Shown: positions 51,199 to 62,058 of the stretch, piece after piece
How positions within the stretch are numbered: the first letter of the stretch is position 1
How the letters are laid out: each line of letters starts with the position of its first letter
Assembly (NCBI RefSeq): GCF_000948985.2
Contig: NZ_CP059733.1
Coordinates: 3,410,001-3,474,000, forward strand
Direction of reading: 5' to 3'
Length of the DNA: 64,000 bases
DNA from: Thalassomonas viridans
GTDB taxonomy: Bacteria > Pseudomonadota > Gammaproteobacteria > Enterobacterales > Alteromonadaceae
Program-made: the position numbers and the translations under genes
The notes under the pieces: model-generated
The model's input: the letters and a program-made list of their open reading frames with translations, nothing else
What the model was told of the DNA's origin: nothing
Databases searched by the model: none

Positions 51199-54012
51199 TT
51201 ATTGGCAATAAATACCCTTAAGGCGGTCAAGTAAAGCTAAATCCTGACTGGTTAAACGTCCCAGTTGCAACCAGTTGATAAAGCTTTGCTGCAGATCCAC
51301 CGAACCGCCGGATGACATCTGCTCCTGCATCAGGCGTACCTGCGCCTGCATCCTGTCCTGGGCCAATTCTGCCGGCGATTCCACCCCGGCCAGGATTTCC
51401 AGCTCCAGGGTTTTTTCTTTTCTGTCGACAACTTCGGTAGCCGCCAGCACTTCCTGCACCTTTTTCTGCCAGAAGGCAGACAGGCCGCTGAGTTCGTCGG
51501 CGGAGGTGATCTTATCGGAAGCAATTTCCGTTAAGGCATTGAACAGGGTCAGCCAGATCTGTTTTTCCTTTTCAGATTTGTGCTTTTCGATTGCCTCATC
51601 TATTCCTTTGATTTGCGCTTCAATAGCATTTGCCACTGCCTTGATCACCGGCTTAGTCGCAATCACTTGCTCCAGCAACTCCTGGGTTTGCTGCCTGATT
51701 GCAGAAAACTCCGCCAGCTCCCTGGCCTGCCCGAACTGAGTTGCCAAGCCTTGCAGCTGGCTTTCAAACTCGGCCTGCTGAGCAGATTGCGCCTGTTGCT
51801 GCTCGTTTTTCAGTAAGTCGCGCTTTTTAAATAACTCATCATTGACGGCACGAAAACGTTGCCATAACTTATTTTCTTCGCGGGGACCGGCATAGCCGAC
51901 ATTACGCCACTTGGCCTGGATCGCTTTAACCTGTTCGATAGCGTCGGTGATATCCGCCCCTTCCTCCGTTGCCGTTAGCTGGGCCCGGGCCTTTTCAATC
52001 AGGACATTTTTTTGTGCGATATTATCCTGATGGAAATCACGTATCGCCGATTTTAACGGCTGCAGCGCCTGGTTATAGTCATGCAGCAGCCCTTTATATT
52101 TCGCCCGGTCAACTTCTCCCGTGCCCTGCCACTGATGGTTTAATTTATTCAGGCCGGCATCCAGATGCTTAAAATCCACCGGTGTTTTTTCCAGCTCTGC
52201 CGACAGAGCTTTTGCCTGTTCGATGATCTCTAATCTTTTCGCCAGGTTTTGCTCGCGCAGGCTTTCCTGTTCGGCAAAATATAAACGGCACGGGGCAAAA
52301 GCCTGTTCAACCGCCTGGTTGAAGTCATGGTTTAAGGTTTTATCCACATCTTCATCGGCATGTCCTAAAGAGTTCCATACTTTACGGTACTGCTTGATTT
52401 TTGCCGCCAATTCATTGGGATTGTCTATCGGCTGTTCAATCAGCTGTTTTACTTCATCAAGCAACTGCTGCTTTCTCGGGGTGGCGATATAGTGCTCCCA
52501 GTCGCTGAGCTCGGCGATTTTTTCGCTGACCTGATCAAAATCCCTTTGCAGCCTGTGTTGCTGGCTGGCCGACAAACGCTCAAAATTGCCCTTAATGCGT
52601 TTAAACACGCCAAAAGACGCCTTGTACTTACCACTGGCCAGCAAGCGCTTAAGTTCGGGCATTTTTTTCTGTACCTGCCTGAACAGGCCTTGCTGCTCCT
52701 GCTGCAAGGGTTTCAAGCCCGTGCGCCAGTGCTGGGAAAGCTCCTGGTAGGCGGCCTTAATTGATTCGGGTAAAACGCCATCCGCCTGTTTCTCTGTTGT
52801 TTTCCATTCCTGTAACCAGGCATCGAAGATAGGCTGGCGCTCATTAAGCTCTTCTATGGTTTGCGGCAGGGCCAGTTGCGAGATCCTGGAAATTAAATGG
52901 GTGGCGTCACTGACCGACTGGGCGATAACAGGCAACTTACTCAGTTTTGCCTGCTGCTGGCGTATGGTTTGCTGGTAAGCCGCAATTTCCTGTTCATTCA
53001 GTATCGATGCGGCAATTTTTTCGCTTAATGCCGCCAGCTTGTTACCGAAGGCGTTTTCATCGAGCGTAGTGTTTTCAAATACCGCCGTGGTCAATGCCTG
53101 GCTTAGGTCATTAAGCTCCCGGTCAAAACTGTCTTTGGCGATTTGTTTGTTTTTCTGCAGCTCTTTTTCTATTAAAGATTGCTGATAAGCCTCTTCTTTC
53201 GGGGCAAAAAGTTTCACCAGCTGCTTGCCGATGCTTTGGTATTTTTCAGTAAAACCAGCCTGTTCTTCGTCCGTTAAACATAAGAGGTCTTCCTGCGCCG
53301 CCTGCCACTCGGTTTGCAGCTGTTCGCGCTTGCTCAGCACCTGTTCGTAATCTGTAACATCTTTTAATGCCAGCAGCTTAGATAACAATAACTGGACTTG
53401 CTTTTTCACTTTCCCCGGCTTTTGTGCCAGTTCTGTGATCTGGTTGATTTTATCCGTGATCAGCTGGCTGACTTCGTCATTCACCGCTTTTTTCAGGAAT
53501 TTTTCCAATACGGTCACTTCCCCGGTTTGCTCGACAAAAAAGAGCTGTACCTGGGGATCTTGCTTTTGCACGAACAACTGCTGCATCAGCTGGGGTTTAT
53601 TGATTTTTTTATAAAGTTCAATGATCAGCCCGGCATCGCTTTCCTTATGCAGCCAGGGTTCAAGCATGGCCACGGTGGCCTGCTCCTTTAAAAAAGCCAC
53701 TTTAGTTTCGCTGGTAAGTTTCAGCTCATGTTGGTCTTGCAGCATCAAACTAATCTGCTGGCGGGCAAACTCTTTTACCTTGCCATTGGAATTGTTTTGA
53801 CTGGTTTTAAGCCAGAGCTCAAAATCGGCCAGCTTGATCAGGGCGGCACGACGCACCAGTTCATTGTCATCTTCGTTGAGCAGCTGAAGTAAAACTTCCC
53901 GGTCCTGGCTATTTTCAGCAGTTAAATCTTCACTGATCGCCGTGATCCGGATAGTACTGTCCTTGTGCTGCCATCTGGCTTTATTTGCTTTAAATAGTTT
54001 GGAAAAAATCAT
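51199..54012 (-). CDS. DUF349 domain protein
   Basis: 937 residues, long helical and coiled-coil protein rich in Gln, Glu, Lys and Leu. DUF349 modules are visible as repeated W..G......D..LW..F..A......R segments (KAIQAKWRNVGYAGPREENK; KQYRKVWNSLGHADEDVDKT; LNKLNHQWQGTGEVDRAKYK). The N-terminus has HEAT-like helices (NDELVRRAALIKLADFELWL). It is common in Alteromonadales, and its cell role is not established. Its start overlaps the DUF1315 stop by ATGA. Confidence 0.9.
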   Translation of the reverse strand: MIFSKLFKANKARWQHKDSTIRITAISEDLTAENSQDREVLLQLLNEDDNELVRRAALIKLADFELWLKTSQNNSNGKVKEFARQQISLMLQDQHELKLTSETKVAFLKEQATVAMLEPWLHKESDAGLIIELYKKINKPQLMQQLFVQKQDPQVQLFFVEQTGEVTVLEKFLKKAVNDEVSQLITDKINQITELAQKPGKVKKQVQLLLSKLLALKDVTDYEQVLSKREQLQTEWQAAQEDLLCLTDEEQAGFTEKYQSIGKQLVKLFAPKEEAYQQSLIEKELQKNKQIAKDSFDRELNDLSQALTTAVFENTTLDENAFGNKLAALSEKIAASILNEQEIAAYQQTIRQQQAKLSKLPVIAQSVSDATHLISRISQLALPQTIEELNERQPIFDAWLQEWKTTEKQADGVLPESIKAAYQELSQHWRTGLKPLQQEQQGLFRQVQKKMPELKRLLASGKYKASFGVFKRIKGNFERLSASQQHRLQRDFDQVSEKIAELSDWEHYIATPRKQQLLDEVKQLIEQPIDNPNELAAKIKQYRKVWNSLGHADEDVDKTLNHDFNQAVEQAFAPCRLYFAEQESLREQNLAKRLEIIEQAKALSAELEKTPVDFKHLDAGLNKLNHQWQGTGEVDRAKYKGLLHDYNQALQPLKSAIRDFHQDNIAQKNVLIEKARAQLTATEEGADITDAIEQVKAIQAKWRNVGYAGPREENKLWQRFRAVNDELFKKRDLLKNEQQQAQSAQQAEFESQLQGLATQFGQARELAEFSAIRQQTQELLEQVIATKPVIKAVANAIEAQIKGIDEAIEKHKSEKEKQIWLTLFNALTEIASDKITSADELSGLSAFWQKKVQEVLAATEVVDRKEKTLELEILAGVESPAELAQDRMQAQVRLMQEQMSSGGSVDLQQSFINWLQLGRLTSQDLALLDRLKGIYCQ

Positions 54013-54308
54013 AAATCAGAAAACCTGGCTATAGTGTTATCGTCTGAACCGCTCTCCGCCTGGGGCTGGCTAAACTCTTTTTTTAATTCCCGTTTGGTTT
54101 TTGTCACTATCTGACCATCGCTGCCAACACTCATAAATTCTGTGGCATCTAAACGGCGGGACTGATACGCCATCGAAATCTGTAAGGCCGATTCCTGCTG
54201 GGCACTGTCTACCGGGGTGCCTTCCGGCCACTTGCCCGTTTCTGCCGCGCATTTAAGCCTGAGGTACATTTCATGACTAAGGTTGTCAACTAACTGTAAT
54301 AAATCCAT
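54009..54308 (-). CDS. DUF1315 (YeaC-like) protein
   Basis: 99 residues. It lines up with E. coli YeaC: E.Y.RL..A.E.GKWP.G, then QQESALQISMAYQSRRL and GQIVTKTKREL, where YeaC has GQMVMKSKQQL. Function unknown. It lies in an operon with the zinc-ribbon gene upstream and the DUF349 gene downstream. Confidence 0.88.
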   Translation of the reverse strand: MDLLQLVDNLSHEMYLRLKCAAETGKWPEGTPVDSAQQESALQISMAYQSRRLDATEFMSVGSDGQIVTKTKRELKKEFSQPQAESGSDDNTIARFSDL

Positions 54309-54311
54309 AGG

Positions 54312-54635
54312 TTATTTAATATTTCGCTTTAAAATAATTAATCGTATGCGGATGAAAATATAGAGAATAAAACCAACAGCCGTACTGGTCATGGCTGCCG
54401 TATGCTGCCAGCTGCCCGGGTGGACATCTTGCCAGAACATAAACAGAAAACCGCCGCAGAAAAGTAGCATGGCAATAAATGAATAATTCATCAATGTTTG
54501 CGACTTTTTAATGCGGTTGATGCGCTTAATGGAATTAAGCTGCTCCTGGTTACTCAGGTCAACATCGCAATATGAACAAGTCTTTGCTTTATCAGATATT
54601 TTCTTATTACAATTCGGACAATTAATAACGGCCAT
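54312..54635 (-). CDS. Zinc-ribbon membrane protein
   Basis: 107 residues. The zinc ribbon CPNCNKKISDKAKTCSYC is at residues 6-23. Two membrane helices follow (FIAMLLFCGGFLFMFW; MTSTAVGFILYIFIRI) and a basic end. No function can be assigned. It lies 3 nt ahead of the DUF1315 gene. Confidence 0.75.
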   Translation of the reverse strand: MAVINCPNCNKKISDKAKTCSYCDVDLSNQEQLNSIKRINRIKKSQTLMNYSFIAMLLFCGGFLFMFWQDVHPGSWQHTAAMTSTAVGFILYIFIRIRLIILKRNIK

Positions 54636-54659
54636 AACTATCTCACATAAAAAATGAAT

Positions 54660-54823
54660 TAGGGCCTGTTTATCTTTGGAGGGGATGAAGATTTTTGAGC
54701 GGTTTTTTCACCTATCAAGGCAGAAAAATGGACCTGTAGTTATTCTACATGACATTTTTCTAACGCCGATAGGGGGAAAAACAGCCAAAAAGCTCATTCA
54801 CGGCCAAAGATAAACAGGCCCTA
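54660..54823. repeat. MITE-like inverted-repeat element
   Basis: 164 bp bounded by a perfect 20-bp inverted repeat: TAGGGCCTGTTTATCTTTGG at 54660-54679 and its complement at 54804-54823. The inside is also imperfectly palindromic, with a centre near 54740 (CTGTAG-TTATT-CTACA). TA at both outer ends could be a TA target duplication. No gene is inside. This fits a non-autonomous miniature element; the parent transposase is not in the window. Confidence 0.75.
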
Positions 54824-54835
54824 AATATTTTACCT

Positions 54836-54862
54836 AAAAAAAACGCCCTTGCGGGCGTTTTA
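54836..54862 (-). terminator. Terminator after the AGCS symporter gene
   Basis: AAACGCCC-TTGC-GGGCGTTT, with a run of T on the minus strand. It lies between the symporter gene and the MITE-like element. Confidence 0.85.
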
Positions 54863-54910
54863 TGTCAATTAATTTAGATAAATTTAAATTAAACTTGGCG
54901 TTTAAGCTGA

Positions 54911-56449
54911 TTATGCTTTTTCTTCAACCAATTCGTTGTTCATGGACGACGGGCTATCGCTAACCTCAAGCGAATTTTTCTTTTTCATCCACAAATCAGC
55001 ATTTTTGATCCCCAGGCTTTCCGGATCAAAAGTGATCTTGTCCACCCCGGACTTTCTCTGGCGTTCATAATCTTTGAGGGCTTTTATCGCCGGTTTCGAC
55101 ATAAAGAAGATGATGATGATACCGATGATATTCAACCAGGCCATCATGCCAACCCCGATATCCCCCATGCCCCAGGCGATATCAGCGGCTTTTACCGTAC
55201 CATAGAAAGTTGCGGTCATGATGATGACTTTCAGCAGGAAGTTCAGCGCAGGCACTTTAAAAGTACGGCGGATATAGTAAACATTATTTTCCGCGATAAA
55301 GTAATAAGCCAGGATAGTGGTAAAAGCAAAGAAGAATAAGGCTATGGCAATAAACGGCTTGCCTATGCCGCTAAAGATGCTGTCAACGGCCATCTGAGTA
55401 TAAACCGGGCTGTTGGCGGCAATATCGGCAGTCAGGTTTTGTACGATAAAGGCATCGCCGGCGCCATGGACATTATAAGCACCGGTGATCAGAATCATAA
55501 AGGCGGTCGCGGAACAAACAAACAGGGTGTCGATATAAACCGAGAACGCCTGTACCAGCCCCTGTTGCGCCGGATGATCTACTTCGGCAGCAGCTGCGGC
55601 ATGAGGTCCCGTGCCCTGCCCGGCTTCGTTAGAGTAAACCCCGCGTTTTACCCCCCAGCCAATGGCAGCACCGACACCGGCCATAGGAGAGAAGGCATCG
55701 CCGACGATCAGCATAACAATACCCGGCAGCTGGTCGATATGTAAAAAGATAATCACCATGGCAATGATGATGTAAGCCAACGCCATAAAGGGTACCACTA
55801 CCTGGGTAAAGTGAGCGATACGTTTTACGCCGCCGAAAATAATGAAGCCCAGCAACATTACAATGCCTGTGGCGGTGATTACTTTAGCGTAACTGATCTC
55901 CCCCAGGAAGGTGCTAACCGTGCCGCCGCCGCCAAAGGCGCTTTCGATCGCAGAGCCGATACCGTTAGACTGTACCATAGGCAATAACAGGCCACAGGCA
56001 AGAATAGTGGCAATGGCGAAGATCCAGGCATACCATTTTTGTCCCATGGCTTTTTCAATATAATAAGCCGGTCCGCCGCGGTACTGGCCTTCGCTCTCTT
56101 CCTTAAAAATTTGCGCATTGGTGGACTCGATATAGGCGGTTGCCGCGCCGAAAAACGCCACAATCCACATCCAGAACACAGCCCCCGGACCACCAAAACC
56201 TATGGCGGCGGCAACACCGGCGATATTACCGGTACCGACCCGGCCGGACAGGGAAACCGAAAGAGCCTGGAAAGAGGAAATTCCCTGCTGTGAGCTTTTT
56301 CCCGACAACAACAAACGCACCATTTCTTTAAAATGGCGGATCTGGACAAAACGGGTCATTACAGAAAAAAACAACCCGGCCCCTAAACATAAATAAATGA
56401 GTGCGTTACTCCAGATCACCCCATTTATTGTGTTAACTAACTCTTGCAC
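54911..56449 (-). CDS. Alanine/glycine:cation symporter family protein
   Basis: 512 residues from a GTG with GGGAG 7 nt upstream. About eleven membrane helices; the AGCS marks are SLSGRVGTGNIAGVAAAIGF, FWMWIVAFFGAATAYIESTN and WGVKRGVYSNEAGQGTGPHA. It should import alanine or glycine with sodium. The cytoplasmic C-terminus is charged. It is a single gene. Confidence 0.95.
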   Translation of the reverse strand: MQELVNTINGVIWSNALIYLCLGAGLFFSVMTRFVQIRHFKEMVRLLLSGKSSQQGISSFQALSVSLSGRVGTGNIAGVAAAIGFGGPGAVFWMWIVAFFGAATAYIESTNAQIFKEESEGQYRGGPAYYIEKAMGQKWYAWIFAIATILACGLLLPMVQSNGIGSAIESAFGGGGTVSTFLGEISYAKVITATGIVMLLGFIIFGGVKRIAHFTQVVVPFMALAYIIIAMVIIFLHIDQLPGIVMLIVGDAFSPMAGVGAAIGWGVKRGVYSNEAGQGTGPHAAAAAEVDHPAQQGLVQAFSVYIDTLFVCSATAFMILITGAYNVHGAGDAFIVQNLTADIAANSPVYTQMAVDSIFSGIGKPFIAIALFFFAFTTILAYYFIAENNVYYIRRTFKVPALNFLLKVIIMTATFYGTVKAADIAWGMGDIGVGMMAWLNIIGIIIIFFMSKPAIKALKDYERQRKSGVDKITFDPESLGIKNADLWMKKKNSLEVSDSPSSMNNELVEEKA

Positions 56450-57097
56450 ATGTAACTCCCAACATATTTGTGATTAAATTTATTGTTATTTTCAATCTGG
56501 TTTTTATAAGTTGGCCTTAGCTTACCATAGTTTTTCGCAAGAAAACCCCGGTCCGGCGTTTTTATCTGTCAGCTGGCCGGAATTTCACGCAGATATCGCC
56601 GCCCCCAGGCTTAAAGCGATTAAAGAGCGAACAGCAGCATGCCGGTTCAGGCAACAAGCACAATTCTCGGAAGCAGCCCGGCGCAAAAAACAAAACATCG
56701 CATGAAAATATTCATACAGGAGATCAATAATGATAATCACGGCTATTTATTAGTATTCACCCCCCACTTCGATATTATGGCCGGGTAGATTCCAACATTT
56801 TGGGCAGTTCGATGTGTTCACCGCTGATGTTGTCGCCCATTTTTTCTGGTCTGCACCTTAACTTTTCTCTTCTGTAACCGGTTCCAAAATACTGCTTAGA
56901 GTCCTGCGTACCCGGGATGACGATGATCAGTGCCGGACCTGGTTGGTATCAGGACGAAACGGCAATATAGTAAAAACACTATTACGGGATGTAGCCTGCA
57001 CGGGGCAGAAAGCGTCTTGAATATAAAAGGTTTATCAGGCCGTATCGAAGCCTGGAAATGAAATGAACTGCTTGCAGGAGCAATGAAAGACTAAACT
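56450..57097. other. Long intergenic region
   Basis: About 650 nt. It contains a possible decayed or repeat-type reading frame on the minus strand (56767-56950, about 55 codons from TGA to TAA, with ALIIVIPGTQDSKQYFGTGY and ISGEHIELPKMLE) that has no start at its beginning. Short tandem frames near 56511-56780 on the plus strand are not convincing. No tRNA or other RNA gene was recognised. Confidence 0.35.
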
Positions 57098-57124
57098 GGC
57101 TCATCACATCAAGCATGATGAGCC
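57098..57124 (-). terminator. Hairpin after the carboxypeptidase gene
   Basis: GGCTCATCA pairs with TGATGAGCC around CATCAAGCA, 16 nt past the stop codon on the minus strand. Confidence 0.65.
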
Positions 57125-57140
57125 GTAACAACAGCGGTTA

Positions 57141-58268
57141 TTAACGTAAATCGTCCACCACATGATAGATAGTGGTTAAAACGTCACGGCCCAGCAGGCT
57201 GCTGCGTTCATCTGACCAGCCAACAATATGATCAGGCAAAAGGGCATTGTCTTTAAACGGCATTTCGATGGTAAAGGCTAAACAGTCGAATTGCTCCCCT
57301 ACCCAGTTAGTCGCGACCGTCATATTGGCCTTGCCCGGTTCGTCTTTGTCATAACCGATTTCATCCTGAAATTCTGGAGTGATGGCAATCAGCATTTTCT
57401 TGAATTGCTCTTCCAGGGCTTTATTGCGCTCGCTATAGGAAGGATTGCCTTCACAACCGGCAACAAAGTTATACGGCAGGGCTTCGTCGCCGTGAATGTC
57501 CAGGAACATATCAACGCCGATTTCCAACATCTGCTCACGCACCAGGTAAACTTCCGGACTACGTTCCATGGTCGGCTCTAACCACTCGCGGTTCAGGTTG
57601 GCGCCTACGGCATTGGTGCGCAGGTGACCGCGGTAGCTACCGTCCGGGTTCATATTGGGTACAACATAAAACACGGCTTTTTCCAATAAGGCACGGGCAA
57701 CGCCGTCGTCCTCGTCAAGCAGGCGGTCCAGGAAACCTTCCATAAACCACTCGGCCATGGTTTCTCCTGGATGCTGCCTGGCGGTTAACCAGATTTTCTT
57801 TTTCCCTTCCCCTTCTTCGCCGATTTTCAGCAAGGTCATATCGCGGCCATCTATTGTCAGCCCCAGAAGCTGCATCTGGCAATCGATATCCATTTGTGCG
57901 CTCTGGATCAGATCCTGGTGACGCTCATAACTGTATGGGGCGAAATAGGCAAAATACACAGAATCATATTCTGGGGTAAAGGTAATGGTAAGCTTTTCAC
58001 CGTCAAACTCGGTCGGTACCCTGAACCAGTGCTCGCGGTCGTATGAAGCGACGGCATTATAATCGTCCCAGCCTTCAACATAGGCAGATTTACCGGCATT
58101 GGTTAAATGAATAACATGCTCTACCCTGTCGTTGTTATGAAGTTTAAAGTGGAACCACTGGTAAAACTCAGACTGGTTATCCTTGTTGATCTCAAGCTGA
58201 ATATTATCGGCAGAAGTGGCATCGATGACTTTGATGTTACCACTGTCAAAATTGGCGGTTATTTGCAT
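57141..58268 (-). CDS. M14-family zinc carboxypeptidase (cytosolic carboxypeptidase-like)
   Basis: 375 residues from the ATG at 58268, chosen because MQITANFDSGNIKVID begins the conserved N-terminal beta domain; the frame reaches 58310. The zinc ligands are in RQHPGETMAEW (His, Glu) and LDIHGDE (His); NPDGSYRGHLRTNAVGANLN carries the substrate-binding Arg/Asn, and FTIEMPF the catalytic Glu. The layout resembles the CCP/Nna1 subgroup. No signal peptide, so it acts in the cytoplasm, probably on peptides. Single gene. Confidence 0.92.
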   Translation of the reverse strand: MQITANFDSGNIKVIDATSADNIQLEINKDNQSEFYQWFHFKLHNNDRVEHVIHLTNAGKSAYVEGWDDYNAVASYDREHWFRVPTEFDGEKLTITFTPEYDSVYFAYFAPYSYERHQDLIQSAQMDIDCQMQLLGLTIDGRDMTLLKIGEEGEGKKKIWLTARQHPGETMAEWFMEGFLDRLLDEDDGVARALLEKAVFYVVPNMNPDGSYRGHLRTNAVGANLNREWLEPTMERSPEVYLVREQMLEIGVDMFLDIHGDEALPYNFVAGCEGNPSYSERNKALEEQFKKMLIAITPEFQDEIGYDKDEPGKANMTVATNWVGEQFDCLAFTIEMPFKDNALLPDHIVGWSDERSSLLGRDVLTTIYHVVDDLR

Positions 58269-58371
58269 AGTTTTTATACTTTTATCCGAAAAGAAAGTGA
58301 TAGTGTACACAAACAGGATACAGATCAGAAGACCTGGATCAAAGAGTCATATCAAAGAAGCAAATCCAGGA

Positions 58372-58857
58372 CTAAAGCGCCCTTAAGTACAGCCCCAGCT
58401 CGGAAGAGTAACCCATGGACTTGGCGGTGATCATATTCTGCTCGTCAATAACATAATAGCTGGGATAACCCTGTACCTTAAACTGGGTTTTAACCTGCTC
58501 GTTACCCAAGGCTATGGGAAAGTCCAGCCTGTGTTCGGCGCTGAACTCGGCGATTTCCTCCTGATTGGCATAATCCAGGGCTACCGCGATAACATCCAGA
58601 TCTTCATTATCCTGATAAATGCTCTGCAGGTTGCTGATACTGGCATGACAAATGGTGCACCAGGGGGCGAAGAAATACAGCACGGTTTTTTTGCCCTGGG
58701 ACTTTAAGCTGATGGTTTCATCCATCAAGGTAGGTAATACCGGTGCTTGTTCGGTTAAATCGGTCGAGGTGGACAGCATACTGCTTTCCCTGAACATGGA
58801 AGCGCCCTGGAAGATCACAAAAAAAACCACAAATTGAATGGCGAGACTACGCAACAC
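58372..58857 (-). CDS. Membrane-anchored TlpA-like thiol:disulfide protein
   Basis: 161 residues from a GTG at 58857 with AGGGGA 8 nt upstream; an earlier TTG at 58881 is less likely. An N-terminal membrane anchor (LAIQFVVFFVIFQGASM) is followed by a thioredoxin fold with PWCTICH (CxxC active site) and QGYPSYYVIDEQN with the cis-Pro. It should act in the periplasm in disulfide reduction or cytochrome assembly. It is separated from the convergently unrelated neighbours. Confidence 0.87.
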   Translation of the reverse strand: MLRSLAIQFVVFFVIFQGASMFRESSMLSTSTDLTEQAPVLPTLMDETISLKSQGKKTVLYFFAPWCTICHASISNLQSIYQDNEDLDVIAVALDYANQEEIAEFSAEHRLDFPIALGNEQVKTQFKVQGYPSYYVIDEQNMITAKSMGYSSELGLYLRAL

Positions 58858-58942
58858 GTTATTTTCCCCTGATAAAGTCAAATGAGTCTAAGCTGTTGTT
58901 ATTGCTATATGACCCGGATGAGGGAAAAAATATTCAAAAAAA

Positions 58943-58976
58943 ATCCGCTGCAATAACATTAATTGCAACGGATTGA
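58943..58976 (-). terminator. Terminator after serS
   Basis: AATCCG-C-TGCAAT pairs with ATTGCA-A-CGGATT (one internal mismatch), followed on the minus strand by a T-rich run. Confidence 0.75.
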
Positions 58977-59020
58977 TTTTAAAGCTTTTGCCGCTGACAA
59001 CCGGCAAAGGCTTCAGGTTA

Positions 59021-60307
<1,287 letters not shown>

Positions 60308-60314
60308 TCACGTT

Positions 60315-60710
60315 TTAATTGTTAGTAACGATAAACATTCCCAATGCGGCGGCTAAGATGCATAAACCGACATTGAGTAAAATATTTACCATGGCTTTTA
60401 ATACTTCTCCTTGCTGGATCAACAGCAAAGAGTCGAGAGAAAATGTTGAAAAGGTGGTGAATGCCCCTAAAAACCCTATGCCAATCAGGGTTCTGTAAAC
60501 AGAAACTTCTAAAATACCTTGTTCAATTAGCCCGTATAATAATCCCATAATAAAGGAGCCGGAAATATTAACCAGCAAAGTGGCAAAAGGGAATCCTTTT
60601 CCGAGCCAATTTAGCACTAATTGCGAAATAAAAAAGCGCAGACTGGCGCCACAGGCACCACCGAGGGCAACAAACAGGTATAAACTGGTATTACTTATAG
60701 CGCTGGTCAT
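60315..60710 (-). CDS. crcB: Fluoride ion transporter CrcB (Fluc)
   Basis: 131 residues from the ATG at 60710, which overlaps the rarA end by 20 nt; the longer frame lies inside rarA. Four membrane helices with the family marks [24 protein letters not shown] and [15 protein letters not shown]. It forms a dual-topology fluoride channel. No fluoride riboswitch is seen, as expected for a gene inside an operon. Confidence 0.96.
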   Translation of the reverse strand: MTSAISNTSLYLFVALGGACGASLRFFISQLVLNWLGKGFPFATLLVNISGSFIMGLLYGLIEQGILEVSVYRTLIGIGFLGAFTTFSTFSLDSLLLIQQGEVLKAMVNILLNVGLCILAAALGMFIVTNN

Positions 60711-62058
60711 GACTTTGCCTGTTGAGGGAATCCAGATAGCGGCGTTTTTCTTTAAGCTTGATTTCCAGGCCGCGTTCGCTGGGTTCATATAACCGGGTTC
60801 CGGCGATAACTTCGGGAAAATAATTTTCGCCGGCGGCAAAAGCATGCTCCTCGTCGTGGGCATAACGGTATTCCGCGCCGTGCCCCAGCTCTTTGGTGAT
60901 GCTGCTGGTGGCATTTTTTAAATGCAGCGGCACGTCCAGGTCCGCCGTTTGTTTTGCCAGCGCCTTGGCCTGGTTAAAGGCCAGGTAAACGGCATTGCTT
61001 TTCGGCGCCAGAGCCAGATAAACACAGGCCTGGGCAATGGCGCGCTCCCCTTCTGCCGGGCCGACGCGGTGATAGGTATCCCAGGCATTGAGGGCAAGCT
61101 GTATTGCCCTTGGGTCGGCATTGCCGATATCTTCACTGGCGATGGCCAGCAAACGCCGCGCCACATACAAGGCATCGCCACCACCGGTGATGATGCGGGC
61201 ATACCAGTAAAGGGCGGCATCGGGATCTGAGCCCCGCACCGACTTATGAAAAGCGCTGATCATATCGTAGAAGGCATCGCCGCCTTTATCGTATAAGGCG
61301 ATTTTGCTGCCCGCGACCTGGGCGATAAGCTCGGCGGTGATCTCTTTACCCTGGCTTTCATCCTCCGTAGCCGGGACCGGAACGGCAATTTCAAGACAGT
61401 TTTCCAACAGGTTCAATAGCCGCCTGGCATCGCCGTCGCTGCGTTTTAACAGGCTTTGCCTGGCATCATCCCCCAGAACAATAGGGTATTTTTCCTGCTC
61501 CAGGGTTAATGCCCGGTTCAGTACCAGCTCAAGCTCTTCATTTGCCAGTTTAGTCAGGGTGTAGACCCGTGCCCGGGACAACACCGCCTGGTTCAGCTCA
61601 AACGCGGGGTTTTCCGTGGTGGCGCCGATAAAAATGATGGTACCGTCTTCGATATGGGGTAAAAACGCATCCTGCTGGCTTTTATTAAACCTGTGCACTT
61701 CATCAACAAACAATACCGTACGGCGCTGCTGGTGAATGGCCCTTTGTTTGGCGTTATCTATCGCCTGGCGAATTTCCTTGATACCACTGGTAACCGCAGA
61801 AACCCGTTCGATATCGGCATTGGCGTGACCGGCGATAATTTCCGCCAGAGTTGTTTTCCCTGTGCCCGGCGGCCCCCAGAAAATCAGCGAATGGCAATTA
61901 CCCTGCTCTATCGCCAGGCGCAGCGGCATACCCGGCGCCAGAATATGCTGCTGGCCAACATAATGCTCCAGGGTTTTCGGACGCAACCTGGCGGCTAAAG
62001 GTTTGAACTCGTCATTTTCTTCAAATCCGAGATCTAAAGTGCCGTTAGCGCTGGTCAT
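60691..62058 (-). CDS. rarA: Replication-associated recombination protein A
   Basis: 455 residues, AAA+ ATPase of the MgsA/RarA/WRNIP1 family. [16 protein letters not shown] opens the domain, Walker A is GPPGTGKT, Walker [13 protein letters not shown], and [18 protein letters not shown] holds sensor and Arg-finger parts. The C-terminal tetramer domain has [20 protein letters not shown]. It acts at stalled forks. It overlaps lolA by 14 nt and crcB by 20 nt. Confidence 0.97.
   Translation of the reverse strand: MTSANGTLDLGFEENDEFKPLAARLRPKTLEHYVGQQHILAPGMPLRLAIEQGNCHSLIFWGPPGTGKTTLAEIIAGHANADIERVSAVTSGIKEIRQAIDNAKQRAIHQQRRTVLFVDEVHRFNKSQQDAFLPHIEDGTIIFIGATTENPAFELNQAVLSRARVYTLTKLANEELELVLNRALTLEQEKYPIVLGDDARQSLLKRSDGDARRLLNLLENCLEIAVPVPATEDESQGKEITAELIAQVAGSKIALYDKGGDAFYDMISAFHKSVRGSDPDAALYWYARIITGGGDALYVARRLLAIASEDIGNADPRAIQLALNAWDTYHRVGPAEGERAIAQACVYLALAPKSNAVYLAFNQAKALAKQTADLDVPLHLKNATSSITKELGHGAEYRYAHDEEHAFAAGENYFPEVIAGTRLYEPSERGLEIKLKEKRRYLDSLNRQSHDQRYK

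Noticed and set aside
56511..56786. Small tandem plus-strand frames (64 and 28 codons) behind the AGCS gene
   Set aside because: Arg/Ala-rich or random-looking, no convincing ribosome site for the first; ATGA overlap is likely chance.
60711..60914. Longer N-terminus for CrcB
   Set aside because: It lies inside rarA in another frame; the ATG at 60710 starts the known family N-terminus.
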